A DNA stretch of 64,000 nucleotides from Enterococcus_K sp051713825 (GCF_051713825.1 NZ_JBIOQR010000001.1:1612001-1676000), one strand, 5' to 3'; shown: positions 17,425 to 26,329, counted from the stretch's first letter. The notes: a model not told the origin generated them from the letters alone. Translations and numbers: made by a program.

Positions 17425-17451
17425 GTTAAAACAGATAGGAATGCCTGTCTG
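17425..17451 (-). terminator. Terminator of the minus-strand oxidoreductase gene
   Basis: CAGATAGG at 17432-17439 pairs with CCTGTCTG at 17444-17451 (one G-T pair). On the minus strand it is followed by TTTTAA. It begins three bases outside the right end of the repeat element. Confidence 0.6.
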
Positions 17452-17453
17452 CT

Positions 17454-18467
17454 TTATTTAACCTTAATCACTAGCTTACCAATTGTTCGATTGGTTTCTA
17501 GTCTGCGATGGGCTTCAAAGATAGTTTCAGGAGACAGTTCTTGGAGGGTCTCTGTGTGTGTAGAAACAATTGTCCCGTCTTCTAGTAATTGAGCAATCTT
17601 TTGTAGGATTTCCCCTTGAGACTCAATATTGTACCCATAATCTGTTTTGGCAAACATGTACTCCCAATCAAAGCTGGCTGATTTGTTTTTTAAGATAGAT
17701 AAATTGACTGGTTCTTTCGCTTCAACAATCGAGGCTAAATGGCCAAAGGGCGCCAAAAAGTGTGCCATTGATTCATAATAGGCATCAGTTGAATGGAGAA
17801 GGAGAATTCTTCTAACCTCTGTTAAATTAAGTTTTTGCATCTGTTTTACTAAATCTTCGCGATGGTTGAGTGCGATATCTGCGCCCATCTGTTTAATCCA
17901 CTCCGTTGTTTCCCTTCTTGAAGCTGTCGCCAAGACATTCAGGCCGGCCCATTTGGCTAACTGAATTGCTACTGACCCAACACCCCCAGCACCATTGACG
18001 ATAAGAATGGTTTCATCCAAATTGCCCGATTTTTTTGCCAATAGGTTCATTTTTTCAAACAAAACCTCAAAAGCAGTCAAACCTGTCAACGGCATTGCGG
18101 CCGCTTTTTCAATAGATAGATTTTTTGGAAGCCGAGCTACTAGGCGAGCATCCACTACTTGATGTTCTGCATAACTGCCCGCTCGTTTATTGGTTCCACT
18201 ATACATTACAAAATCCCCAACCGAAAAATCAGTTACCTGTGTACCAGTCTCCGTTATTTTCCCAACTGCATCAAAGCCTAACACCTTCCATTGATCAGAG
18301 GCCCATATTTGACGTAATTTCGTATCCACGGGGTTCACCGAGATAGCTTGAACTTCAACTAATAGGTCAAAGGGCTTGAGAGAATCCAAGGTCCATTCAA
18401 CTTCTTCAAACTGATTTCCTTCGATTAATGCGAACCCTTTTTTAAATGCAATTGCCTTTGTTTTCAT
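17454..18467 (-). CDS. Zinc-independent NAD(P)H:quinone oxidoreductase/alkenal reductase-like protein
   Basis: A medium-chain dehydrogenase/reductase of the quinone oxidoreductase branch, 337 aa. It has ISVNPVDTKLRQ, VLGFDAVGKI, a nucleotide-binding motif near residue 157 (NGAGGVGSVAIQLAKWAG) and the ASRRETTEW segment that suggests NADPH preference. The zinc-binding Cys cluster of alcohol dehydrogenases is absent. The start at 18467 (MKTKAIAFKKG) is supported by GGGAG eight bases upstream; an ATG at 18482 lacks one. The stop lies only 31 bases from the repeat element. The substrate, probably a quinone or enone, is inferred from the family only. Confidence 0.87.
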   Translation of the reverse strand: MKTKAIAFKKGFALIEGNQFEEVEWTLDSLKPFDLLVEVQAISVNPVDTKLRQIWASDQWKVLGFDAVGKITETGTQVTDFSVGDFVMYSGTNKRAGSYAEHQVVDARLVARLPKNLSIEKAAAMPLTGLTAFEVLFEKMNLLAKKSGNLDETILIVNGAGGVGSVAIQLAKWAGLNVLATASRRETTEWIKQMGADIALNHREDLVKQMQKLNLTEVRRILLLHSTDAYYESMAHFLAPFGHLASIVEAKEPVNLSILKNKSASFDWEYMFAKTDYGYNIESQGEILQKIAQLLEDGTIVSTHTETLQELSPETIFEAHRRLETNRTIGKLVIKVK

Positions 18468-18687
18468 CTGTTTTACTCCCATCTATAACTAATGTGACCC
18501 ACAAAAAAACCTTCTATTTATTACTGATTAGTGTATCATCATTTGTAAAAGAAAAGAAATGAATTGTCTGACTTTTCTTAAAAGTAAACTAGAAAGCTTA
18601 CTCAAACAACGAATCAGAGGTCTTTTATATTACGAATAAACGAACAAAAAAAAGTTCTTAATAAAAGGTTAAAAAGGAATGATATCT

Positions 18688-18717
18688 TTTGACCATTATT
18701 GACCATAGGAGTATACT
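18688..18717 (+). promoter_or_regulatory. clpB promoter with a CtsR operator
   Basis: TTTGACCATTATTGACC at 18688-18704 matches the CtsR heptad repeat (TTTGACC-N3-TTTGACC on this strand) with one mismatch. It covers the -35 hexamer TTGACC (18689-18694). The -10 is TATACT at 18712-18717, with 17-base spacing. Repression by CtsR with heat release is the known mode for clp genes in low-GC Gram-positives. Confidence 0.88.
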
Positions 18718-18762
18718 AGATTTTGTAAGGCGAAATTGATTATAGAGTGGAGGAAACCATTT

Positions 18763-21369
18763 ATGAATATTGAAAAAATGACCACAACCTTGCAAGAAGC
18801 GATTGCAGAAGCACAAAACGTTGCAATCACGAGAAAACATCAAGAGATTGATATTGTACACCTTTGGAAAATTTTCTTACAACCAAACCATTTTGGTCGT
18901 AACTTTTATACAGATGCTGGACTCGATGTTGAAGCATTTGAACGTGAGATTGACTTAGCTTTGGACGAGTACCCGACTGTTTCAGGTGGTAATGTTCAAT
19001 ACGGTCAAAGCATGAGTCAAAATCTATTTCATTTATTAAATGAAGCAGATAAACTTCGCGAGAGCTTTGGCGATGAATTTTTATCAACTGAGATTGTTAT
19101 TTTAGCAATCATGAAGCTAAAAAATTATCGTTTAACTAACTATCTAGTTGCAAAGGGCTTAACTGAAAAAGAACTACGTAAAAATATTGAAGAGATGAGA
19201 GGGGGAGACCGTGTGACTTCTCAAAACCAAGAAGAGCAATATAAGGCTTTAGAAAAATATGGCGTTGACTTAGTTCAACAAGTAAAAAGTGGAAAACAAG
19301 ACCCTATCATCGGTCGTGATGAAGAAATACGTGATGTGATTCGGATTTTGTCAAGAAAAACCAAAAATAATCCGGTCTTAATCGGGGAACCTGGTGTTGG
19401 GAAAACGGCTATCATAGAGGGATTGGCTCAACGAATAGTTCGAAAAGATGTGCCAGAAAATCTGAAAGATAAAACGATTTTCTCTCTAGATATGGGCGCG
19501 TTAATTGCTGGCGCTAAGTTTCGTGGGGAATTTGAAGAACGCTTAAAAGCAGTTCTAAAAGAAGTGAAAAAAAGCGATGGCCGAATTCTTTTGTTCATTG
19601 ATGAAATTCATAATATTGTTGGTGCAGGAAAGACAGAAGGCAGTATGGATGCTGGAAATCTATTGAAGCCAATGTTAGCAAGAGGTGAGCTTCATTTGAT
19701 TGGGGCAACAACATTGGATGAATACCGACAATATATGGAAAAAGACAAAGCGCTTGAACGGCGTTTCCAAAAAGTGCTTGTTCAAGAACCAACCGTAGAG
19801 GATACCATCAGTATTTTGCGTGGACTAAAGGAACGCTTTGAAATCCACCACAGTGTTAATATTCATGACAATGCTTTAGTTGCGGCAGCGACTCTATCTG
19901 ATCGTTATATTACTGATCGTTTCTTGCCAGATAAAGCCATCGATTTAGTGGATGAAGCCAGTGCTACCATTCGCGTGGAGATGAATTCGATGCCGACTGA
20001 GCTAGACCAAGTCACGCGCCGCTTAATGCAATTAGAAATCGAAGAAGCTGCCTTAAAAAAAGAATCCGATGATGCAAGTAAAAAACGTCTGCTTGCCTTA
20101 CAAGAAGAATTAGCTGAGCTTCGTGAAGAAACCAATGCCATGAAAATGCAATGGGAGACGGAAAAAGAGGAAGTTAATGCCGTTTCAAATAAACGAGCTG
20201 AGATAGATAAGGCCAAACACGAGCTTGAAGATGCTGAAAATAACTACAATTTGGAACGAGCAGCCGTTTTACGTCATGGCACGATTCCTGAATTGGAGAA
20301 AGAATTAAAAGCACTTGAAGAAAAGAATGAAAAAGAGAACATCCGGATGGTTCAAGAGTCTGTAACTGAAAACGAAATTGCTGTAGTGGTTGGCCGTTTG
20401 ACTGGTATTCCAGTAACGAAACTGGTTGAAGGGGAACGCGAAAAACTAATGAAGTTAAACGAAACGCTTCATAAACGGGTTATTGGTCAAGACGAAGCGG
20501 TTGATGCGGTTAGTGATGCTGTGATTCGTTCACGTGCTGGCTTACAAGATCCAAACCGTCCATTAGGTTCCTTCTTATTCTTGGGTCCTACAGGTGTTGG
20601 GAAGACAGAATTAGCCAAAGCCTTGGCTGAAAATCTATTTGACTCTGAAGATCACATGGTGCGAATTGATATGAGTGAGTATATGGAAAAACATTCTGTT
20701 TCTCGCTTGGTCGGTGCCCCTCCAGGATATGTGGGGTACGAAGAGGGCGGTCAACTAACAGAGGCTGTGCGCCGTAATCCCTATACGATTGTTTTGTTAG
20801 ATGAAATCGAAAAAGCTCATCCTGATGTCTTTAATATTCTTTTACAAGTCTTAGATGATGGGCGTTTGACGGATTCAAAAGGACGTGTGGTTGACTTCAA
20901 AAACACCGTGATGATTATGACCAGCAACATTGGTTCTCAGTTATTGTTAGACGGTGTAACACTTGATGGAACCATACCAGAGGCGGTTGAAGAAGGTGTT
21001 CGAACGATGCTAAGAGGTAGCTTTAAACCTGAATTCTTAAACCGAATTGATGATACGATTCTATTTACGCCATTGAGTCTAGAAAATGTGAAAGGCATCG
21101 TTGAGAAGATGATTCAACAATTAGCCAAACGTTTGGAGCACCAAGAAATCCAACTAGAAATTAGTGACGATGCAAAAACATGGATTGCTGAAAATGCTTA
21201 TGAACCAGCTTATGGTGCACGACCACTGAAACGATTTATCACAAAAGAAGTCGAGACACCGTTAGCTAAAGAGATTGTTTCTGGTAGAATTATGCCAAAA
21301 ACAAAAGTACTTGTCAGCATTTTGGATAATACATTAGTCTTTCAAAATGAAGCAATCGAAGAAGACTAA
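18763..21369 (+). CDS. clpB: Chaperone ClpB (AAA+ disaggregase)
   Basis: An 868-aa hexameric ATPase that pulls proteins out of aggregates together with DnaK. Its domains in order are: the N-terminal Clp-N repeat (1-about 145); NBD1 with Walker A GEPGVGKTA and Walker B LLFIDEIHNI; the long coiled-coil M domain (about 410-525, rich in Glu/Lys) that separates ClpB from ClpA/ClpX; and NBD2 with GPTGVGKTE and VLLDEIEKAHPD. There is no ClpP-binding loop typical of proteolytic Clps in the sequence read. The ATG at 18763 follows GTGGAGGAAA. The gene is monocistronic, with a CtsR-type promoter and its own terminator. Confidence 0.97.
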   Translation: MNIEKMTTTLQEAIAEAQNVAITRKHQEIDIVHLWKIFLQPNHFGRNFYTDAGLDVEAFEREIDLALDEYPTVSGGNVQYGQSMSQNLFHLLNEADKLRESFGDEFLSTEIVILAIMKLKNYRLTNYLVAKGLTEKELRKNIEEMRGGDRVTSQNQEEQYKALEKYGVDLVQQVKSGKQDPIIGRDEEIRDVIRILSRKTKNNPVLIGEPGVGKTAIIEGLAQRIVRKDVPENLKDKTIFSLDMGALIAGAKFRGEFEERLKAVLKEVKKSDGRILLFIDEIHNIVGAGKTEGSMDAGNLLKPMLARGELHLIGATTLDEYRQYMEKDKALERRFQKVLVQEPTVEDTISILRGLKERFEIHHSVNIHDNALVAAATLSDRYITDRFLPDKAIDLVDEASATIRVEMNSMPTELDQVTRRLMQLEIEEAALKKESDDASKKRLLALQEELAELREETNAMKMQWETEKEEVNAVSNKRAEIDKAKHELEDAENNYNLERAAVLRHGTIPELEKELKALEEKNEKENIRMVQESVTENEIAVVVGRLTGIPVTKLVEGEREKLMKLNETLHKRVIGQDEAVDAVSDAVIRSRAGLQDPNRPLGSFLFLGPTGVGKTELAKALAENLFDSEDHMVRIDMSEYMEKHSVSRLVGAPPGYVGYEEGGQLTEAVRRNPYTIVLLDEIEKAHPDVFNILLQVLDDGRLTDSKGRVVDFKNTVMIMTSNIGSQLLLDGVTLDGTIPEAVEEGVRTMLRGSFKPEFLNRIDDTILFTPLSLENVKGIVEKMIQQLAKRLEHQEIQLEISDDAKTWIAENAYEPAYGARPLKRFITKEVETPLAKEIVSGRIMPKTKVLVSILDNTLVFQNEAIEED

Positions 21370-21406
21370 AATAGATACGATAAGTACGCTAGTTTAGTCA
21401 TTTAGA

Positions 21407-21452
21407 GAGAATAGGTACAGTCAGCTCTGTTGACTACTACCTATTCTTTTTC
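21407..21452 (+). terminator. Terminator of clpB
   Basis: AGAATAGGTA near 21408-21417 pairs with TACCTATTCT near 21438-21447, followed by TTTTTC. Confidence 0.8.
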
Positions 21453-21527
21453 ATAAAATTTTCTGTCGAAATAAAATAATGTATATATTTTTGAATCGCT
21501 TATACTAAATACTCAAGAAATTCTTAA

Positions 21528-21689
21528 GGAAGAAAAAGCCAAGTAGCACATAAAGGTTTGCTTGCTGCAGGTAAAATTATTGCGACAACAGCTTATGATT
21601 TACTTACAAATCCAGAGTTAGTTGTAGCCGCCAAACTGGAGCATGAAAAAAACTTAAATGGCAATACCATTATTACTCTATTTAAGTAA
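21528..21689 (+). pseudogene. C-terminal remnant of an M20 amidohydrolase (AbgB-like)
   Basis: One frame from 21528 to TAA at 21687-21689 encodes VAHKGLLAAGKIIATTAYDL and LLTNPELVVAAKLEHEK. These resemble the C-terminal end of p-aminobenzoyl-glutamate hydrolase subunit B and related M20D amidohydrolases. No start codon or upstream coding sequence remains; clpB's terminator lies about 75 bases before it. It is followed by its own hairpin terminator at 21691. It reads as the leftover of a deleted gene. The family call rests on about 45 residues and is moderately sure. Confidence 0.6.
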
Positions 21690-21690
21690 C

Positions 21691-21735
21691 AAGGCTGCGA
21701 GACTGTACCATTCTCATGATATGGCTCGCAACCTT
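21691..21735. terminator. Hairpin between the amidohydrolase remnant and corA
   Basis: AAGGCTGCGAG at 21691-21701 pairs with CTCGCAACCTT at 21725-21735, with a small mismatch. It separates convergent reading directions and can serve corA as well. Confidence 0.65.
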
Positions 21736-21754
21736 TGTTATTATTCGGACAACT

Positions 21755-22666
21755 CTATTTCATCAGTCGATTGAGGATAAATGAAAGGGCTAACCACAAG
21801 ACAACGCTGATTCCAATGGTTATCATCCATCCAAAGATATTGTGTTCTAATGGGAGAGGCATATTCATCCCAAAAAAGCCAGTGATAATCGTTGGCACAG
21901 TTAGTAAAATAGACAAGACCGTTAAAATTTTCATCGTATCGTTCAAATTGTTGTTTAAGACATTATTATAAGTGCCTGACAGCTGTTGCAAAATTTGTGA
22001 AGATAACTGAGTCATTTCAACCAGCTGTCTCGCTTCAATTAGCACATCATCTAGGCGTTCCTTTTCACTTTCTGTCAGTAAACGGAAAATCTGATGTGCT
22101 TTGACCTGTTCAAGAAGAACGACATTTTGTTTGGAAGCAGAAACAAAATAAATAATCCCAGTCTCTAAATCTGATAATACAAGCAAGTTTTGTTTGGTCG
22201 TTTTTTGTTTTAACTTATTATTAATTAGTTTACGTTCTCTATCCATTTCCTCAACATATGGAAAGAACGAATCAATAATCATAAACAAACTGGCAAATAG
22301 AAACTGAAAAATACTCTCTACTTTTTCTGCTGCCACTTGTTTCATCATAATATCCAAAACGTAATAATTGAGCTCATTTGTCACTGTCAAAAGTGTGTTA
22401 TCCTTTATAATAAAAGTCATCGGAATCGTTTCATAATGGTTATCATTTTTGAGAGGATTGGTCACGTTAAAGATTAAGACAAAAGTATTTGTCCGTTGAT
22501 CATAATCTAAATGGGCACGCTCGTTTTCATCTAACGAGTAGTCCACGATTTCCTCATCAATTTCATAACTTTGATAGACTCTTTTTAATTCAGATTTATC
22601 TTCAGTATGAATATTTATCCAAGTCACTTTATTTGTTAATGGTGTTTTTGTAAGCATTGATATCAC
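21755..22666 (-). CDS. CorA-family magnesium/divalent cation transporter
   Basis: The protein is 303 aa with a long cytoplasmic N-terminal domain and two C-terminal transmembrane helices. The signature GMN motif lies between them in GFFGMNMPLP, after ILTVLSILLTVPTIIT. The second helix (MITIGISVVLWLALSFIL) ends near the C-terminus (NRLMK). It forms a pentameric channel for Mg2+ and possibly Co2+ or Ni2+. A GGTGAT ribosome site lies just before the ATG (minus strand). It is a single-gene unit. Confidence 0.92.
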   Translation of the reverse strand: MISMLTKTPLTNKVTWINIHTEDKSELKRVYQSYEIDEEIVDYSLDENERAHLDYDQRTNTFVLIFNVTNPLKNDNHYETIPMTFIIKDNTLLTVTNELNYYVLDIMMKQVAAEKVESIFQFLFASLFMIIDSFFPYVEEMDRERKLINNKLKQKTTKQNLLVLSDLETGIIYFVSASKQNVVLLEQVKAHQIFRLLTESEKERLDDVLIEARQLVEMTQLSSQILQQLSGTYNNVLNNNLNDTMKILTVLSILLTVPTIITGFFGMNMPLPLEHNIFGWMITIGISVVLWLALSFILNRLMK

Positions 22667-22860
22667 CTCTAAAATTATTCGTGCTTTTCCTAGTATAACA
22701 GGAAGTCTGAGAAAAACACAAAATGTTCTATGAAAAAAATTAAGATGAGTAATCAGACAAACTGCTTAACTAATCATCGGTTCAGAATGAGTCAAAAAAA
22801 TGAGTAAGTAAAGCATGAATCTCATCATGCTTTTCAACAGAATAGGCCATTTAGGGGAGA

Positions 22861-23227
22861 TCAATTTGTTTTATTATAGAGCCAGACAGGCATTTTCAGA
22901 CAATACTCTGTTTCCCATAAATAACGCGGAAAAATATATGCATGTAAGTACGCATCCGTGTTACCCAAGCTATCATAATTAATTCGTAGTGGGTGACAAA
23001 CCTCAAGCAATGCGTCACCAACCGAGCGCATTTCTAACAAAAACTGACTGCGCTCTTCTAGAGGAAGGTCATTCAAAGAAAAAATTTCCCGCTTGGGTAA
23101 TAGTACGCAATATCCAGGTAAAAATTGAACATTGCCAAATGCTAAAAAACTAGTCTTTTAGTTCTTTAATAATCATCGGATTCGTGCCATTTTTCGCTGA
23201 TAAAATACGATTTTCTGTCCAGTCCAT
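22861..23227 (-). pseudogene. Frameshifted HIT-family hydrolase gene
   Basis: The gene starts at 23227 on the minus strand (MDWTENRILSAKNG) and reads IIKELKD, then meets TAG. A +1 shift right there (one extra T near 23151) continues as SFLAFGNVQFLPGYCVLLPK and runs in frame to the TGA at 22861-22863. The second part contains LPLEERSQFLLEM, NYDSLGNTDAYLH and IFPRYLWE, which are HIT-like. The histidine triad region reads YLHAYIFPRY, so even the rejoined protein lacks the usual H-x-H-x-H. HIT proteins hydrolyse nucleotide phosphoramidates or dinucleoside polyphosphates. It is most likely an inactive gene. Confidence 0.7.
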
Positions 23228-23378
23228 GCGTTCATTCACTCCAATCTATGTTACTAAAAAGTATATTTGGATTACAAAGAATGTTTACTAGCAAGCATTC
23301 GCTAAAAAAGAATTTCAACCCATTCGTATTTTTCTGCAGAGTTATTGTATAATATAAACTAAAAGGAGATGGATTCCC

Positions 23379-23618
23379 ATGAAAAAAGCCAGCTATATTA
23401 TCGTTTTCTCATTATCAAATGGCAAAGAAATACAAGTGACGTATACTACAGAAAAAAAAGATAATCCCTTTGAATTATATCTAGAGGTTCTTCAAGAAAA
23501 AGGGGATTTTTATCGTGTGATGGATGATTTCGGAAAATACCATAATATCCATAAAAAATCGATTATTGATATCGAAATTACGCCAATTAAGTCATCCATT
23601 AAAGATGTTCAAGTGTAG
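23379..23618 (+). CDS. Small protein of unknown function
   Basis: The protein is 79 aa with no signal peptide or membrane segment, a mix of charged and beta-type residues (YIIVFSLSNGKEIQVTYTTE near the start). No family is recognised. An AAAAGGAGATGG ribosome site lies just before the ATG, and a TATAAT -10 is at 23348-23353. The -35 is not clear. A hairpin with a T-run follows at 23683. These signals support a real, monocistronic gene. Confidence 0.65.
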   Translation: MKKASYIIVFSLSNGKEIQVTYTTEKKDNPFELYLEVLQEKGDFYRVMDDFGKYHNIHKKSIIDIEITPIKSSIKDVQV

Positions 23619-23682
23619 AATAGGTTAGAAAATTGCTTCTGTCTTGTTAAAACAGATAAATACAGGTTAATATTTGAAGATA

Positions 23683-23720
23683 AATGAGGCCCAGCATAAA
23701 ATGCCGAGTCTCATTTTTTA
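23683..23720 (+). terminator. Weak terminator after the 79-aa gene
   Basis: AATGAG at 23683-23688 pairs with CTCATT at 23710-23715, around an inner GCATAAAATGC stem, then a T-run. Confidence 0.6.
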
Positions 23721-24596
23721 TACACCCAATTTATCTTTTAAAGCTTCTGTAAGAGTCGCAGAAAAGTTTAGCCTACAAGATTGCTCTGCTCATTTAAAAT
23801 ATTTAAGTATAGATAGGGGGGATAGCTCAATATGACGGGGATATAAATTTATTTTTTATAACCTACTTTCCTTTTTCTACTTAATCAAATAGACTATTCA
23901 CACATAAAAAGGGCCTACTTAAGTTTGTACTTTCATATAGGGGTCTGCACTAACCTTTCATTTGTCTAACGGTGTCGAACAATTTTTTTCGATATTTTTA
24001 CCATTAGTATAAATATCATGGTTACTTTCGTGTCTCACATACCAAAAACATTTTGTTTAAGCTGCTTCAAGAGCAATCTAGTCTTCATTTGCTCTCCTTT
24101 CTAACTATGCGCATTTAATACGTATCAGTCAAATATTTTAGTTTATATCGACTAATAAAAAATTCTCAATAAAAGGGCGGTTGACTTTTATCCCTAGAAG
24201 AGCTCTCTGCTTATATTAAATACTAATTTTAGAAATCTTTCATCTGATACCCATCTATAGTATTTACAATTCAGAACATAACGTAAAAAACTTCCTTTTG
24301 ATTAATAGGCACAAAAGGAAGGGAGATTATTCAATCTGAGTTTGATTTGTTTAATCTATAATTCTAGTAATTACCATAGCTTAGATAATCTAGTGGGAGA
24401 TGAATTAACATTGATTAGATCGGAACATAAGCTATTTGTTAAAATGGGGCTAAACAAATTTAGAATGATACATTGAAAACTTGGTTGCTGATATTTTCAA
24501 TGTTAGCGAATAGTGACTGTAGGTAAGAATTAAAAACCGCTCTTAATTGAGCGGAAGTACATAGTATATAGAATTTTTTATGTTACTCATCGACTA
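23721..24596. other. Gene-poor stretch of about 0.9 kb with possible gene remnants
   Basis: No convincing complete gene was found. On the minus strand a strong ribosome site (AAAGGAGAG) precedes an ATG at 24088, which begins MKTRLLLKQLKQNVFGM and stops after 17 codons; it could be the start of a lost gene. Another minus-strand frame around 23729-23797 ends LNFSATLTEALKDKLGV, which looks like a genuine C-terminus. Small hairpins lie at 24291-24321 and 24537-24554. The base composition is very AT-rich, consistent with decay. Confidence 0.5.
24285..24321 (-). terminator. Minus-strand terminator downstream of the lipoprotein gene
   Basis: CTTCCTTTTG at 24291-24300 is exactly complementary to 24312-24321. 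Read on the minus strand, the hairpin is followed by TTTTTT at 24290-24285. It lies about 275 bases after the lipoprotein stop codon. Confidence 0.6.
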
Positions 24597-25049
24597 CTAT
24601 TTATTATTACTTTGATACCATTGAGCAAACTCTAACATTTCTTTATCTGAGTAGTCCAAGCTTTCAAGAACCTCGGCAAGCTTTCTAATATCAGTATTAG
24701 AATCGTTGTCTTCCACTAATCTTCCCTTACTTACCTTATAATATAATGGTGGCTTCATCTTGCCATCAATATTTCCTTTCAACTCAAGAGTCATCTCGTT
24801 ATTTTTCAAATCAAATAACATTTCAAAGTAATCGTAATCAATACTTTTTTCTCTAGTCATAATCACATAACCAGTCGAATCTGTATATTTAATTTCTACA
24901 CCTTGCTCATCTAACCCCTTTTTCATCTTTTCATTAACTTCAGCTAAGCTAGATTCTGTCGATTGAGCTTCTTTATCTCCACTTGCCCCACAAGCTGTAA
25001 GGGATAAAGATAAACCGATTATCGTTAAAACGAATACTATTTTTTTCAT
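24597..25049 (-). CDS. Putative lipoprotein
   Basis: The protein is 150 aa. The signal peptide (KKIVFVLTIIGLSLSLTAC) ends in a good lipobox, with Cys20 as the lipidation site, followed by a GASGDKEAQ linker. The mature part is acidic and about 130 aa, with no known domain recognised. RBS AGGAGG is present before the ATG. A palindrome lies upstream over the expected promoter. It may be related to other small enterococcal surface lipoproteins; its function is unknown. Confidence 0.75.
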   Translation of the reverse strand: MKKIVFVLTIIGLSLSLTACGASGDKEAQSTESSLAEVNEKMKKGLDEQGVEIKYTDSTGYVIMTREKSIDYDYFEMLFDLKNNEMTLELKGNIDGKMKPPLYYKVSKGRLVEDNDSNTDIRKLAEVLESLDYSDKEMLEFAQWYQSNNK

Positions 25050-25080
25050 TTTTTCCTCCTAAAAAATCAGTTAATATAAC

Positions 25081-25101
25081 AGATATGATTTTATCATATC
25101 T
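25081..25101. promoter_or_regulatory. Palindromic candidate operator upstream of the lipoprotein gene
   Basis: AGATATGAT at 25081-25089 is exactly complementary to ATCATATCT at 25093-25101 with a three-base spacer. On the minus strand a possible -10 (TATATT) lies at 25076-25071, so the palindrome would cover the -35 region of the lipoprotein promoter. Confidence 0.4.
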
Positions 25102-25113
25102 CTAAATTGATAG

Positions 25114-25539
25114 CTAGATAAAATTAAATATTGCCCAACTTAGAACTTCTTGGTTAATCATTTGAAGAAGTTCTTGATTTAGACCTTCTAGTAGTGTGAT
25201 ATTTTCTGAAAGTACAGTGAGTACGCGAGAAAATGTCGATTTAGAAGGAACTTCTTCAGCGTATAAAAAGCCGAGACTCAGTTTAAAAGCAGCATCTTCT
25301 TTAAGACGTTGGATCAGTGCATTCATTGTTGGTATCTTTTCTAAAAAACGCGTAAGAACAGCGCGAATGGTACTTGCATAATTAACAGTAATTGGTGTAC
25401 CAACAGCAGTATCTTTCTTAAAAAGGGAGGTTAGTTTCAAAAAATCAATTGGGGAGAAAATCTCCGCGTGTCTCTCTTTTACATCAAGTGATGCCAAAAT
25501 GTCTAGCTCAAACAGTGTAGGTTGTTGTATAATGGTCAT
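25114..25539 (-). pseudogene. Truncated transposase (N-terminal part only)
   Basis: From the ATG at 25539 (MTIIQQPTLFELDILASLD, RBS AAGGAGGG) the frame runs 141 codons. It resembles the N-terminal InsH/DUF772-type domain of IS1182- or IS5-like transposases (FLEKIPTMNALIQRLKED, GFLYAEEVPSKSTFSRVL). The catalytic DDE part is missing: after LLQMINQEV the sequence changes to unrelated residues and ends. This is a deletion remnant and cannot transpose. The exact IS family is uncertain. Confidence 0.7.
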
Positions 25540-25744
25540 AGGGAATCCCTCCTTGTGATTACGTGTCCTTAACAGACTAACTAATTGTAACACATGGGTG
25601 GTTCCTTTTTTATACCTTTGAATCCCTTTGGTAGCAAGTCCTTATAATTATGAAATTGATTCAATTACAATAATGTATTTACATTTTTTCGAAAAAAAGG
25701 CAAACTGTTAACAGAGGACATACAGGATACAAGGAGGAACAGTT

Positions 25745-26104
25745 TTGCGTAATATTCTCAACATATTAACTATGCCCCATTTTTGGGTTGGCTTCATTTC
25801 TTTGATATTTCAATATCCAATTTATAAAATCATTTCTAAAAAAACTAAAATTAAATTTTTTTTCAGATTCAATCTTTCTTCTTTTTTAAGCTGTTTGTCG
25901 TTTTATCTTTTATGGTTTTTAGGGTTTACTATATGGGTCATCCAACAGGATAATTCCCCTATGCCTGTTTCTGAATATGGTTTTGCATACGGAATGGCTA
26001 TAATAATACCTTTGATGTTTATCCCGTGGGTATGGATTTTCTACACTGTCCTAACAAATGTATTAATTTTGATATACCGACAATATAAAAAGCCTCTCGG
26101 ATGA
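25745..26104 (+). CDS. Small integral membrane protein of unknown function
   Basis: The protein is 119 aa, strongly hydrophobic, with three likely transmembrane segments (FWVGFISLIFQYPIY; SFYLLWFLGFTIWVI; GMAIIIPLMFIPWVWIF and onward). A cluster of basic residues (KKTKIK) follows the first. The start is TTG at 25745, seven bases after a perfect AAGGAGG at 25731-25737. No family is recognised. It lies in the decayed region between an IS fragment and a broken gene. Confidence 0.65.
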   Translation: MRNILNILTMPHFWVGFISLIFQYPIYKIISKKTKIKFFFRFNLSSFLSCLSFYLLWFLGFTIWVIQQDNSPMPVSEYGFAYGMAIIIPLMFIPWVWIFYTVLTNVLILIYRQYKKPLG

Positions 26105-26160
26105 AGGGAAGTACATAAAAAATACCACCATATCATTGGGGACATGATGGTAACGGAGAC

Positions 26161-26329
26161 TTACTTAATCTTGATAATCTGATTTCGTAAGCGGATTGGT
26201 CTAATCGTACGAGCTTCTAAATCCAATAAATCGTCGCACACATCTAAATAGCCAGCTTTTAGATCACTATCAGCTGGCTTATTCGTGGTTGAATGCAAAG
26301 TCTATTAGTATTCCATCTATAGTAATCAT
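26161..26329 (-). pseudogene. Frameshifted small gene of unknown function
   Basis: On the minus strand GAGGTGAGAATA precedes an ATG at 26329. The first frame gives MITIDGILIDFAFNHE and then TAA. Skipping one base continues KPADSDLKAGYLDVCDDLLD and then ARTIRPIRLRNQIIKIK to TAA at 26163-26161. Together they would make a protein of about 56 residues. The natural-looking second part and good ribosome site suggest a real small gene with a one-base lesion. No function is recognised. Confidence 0.45.
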
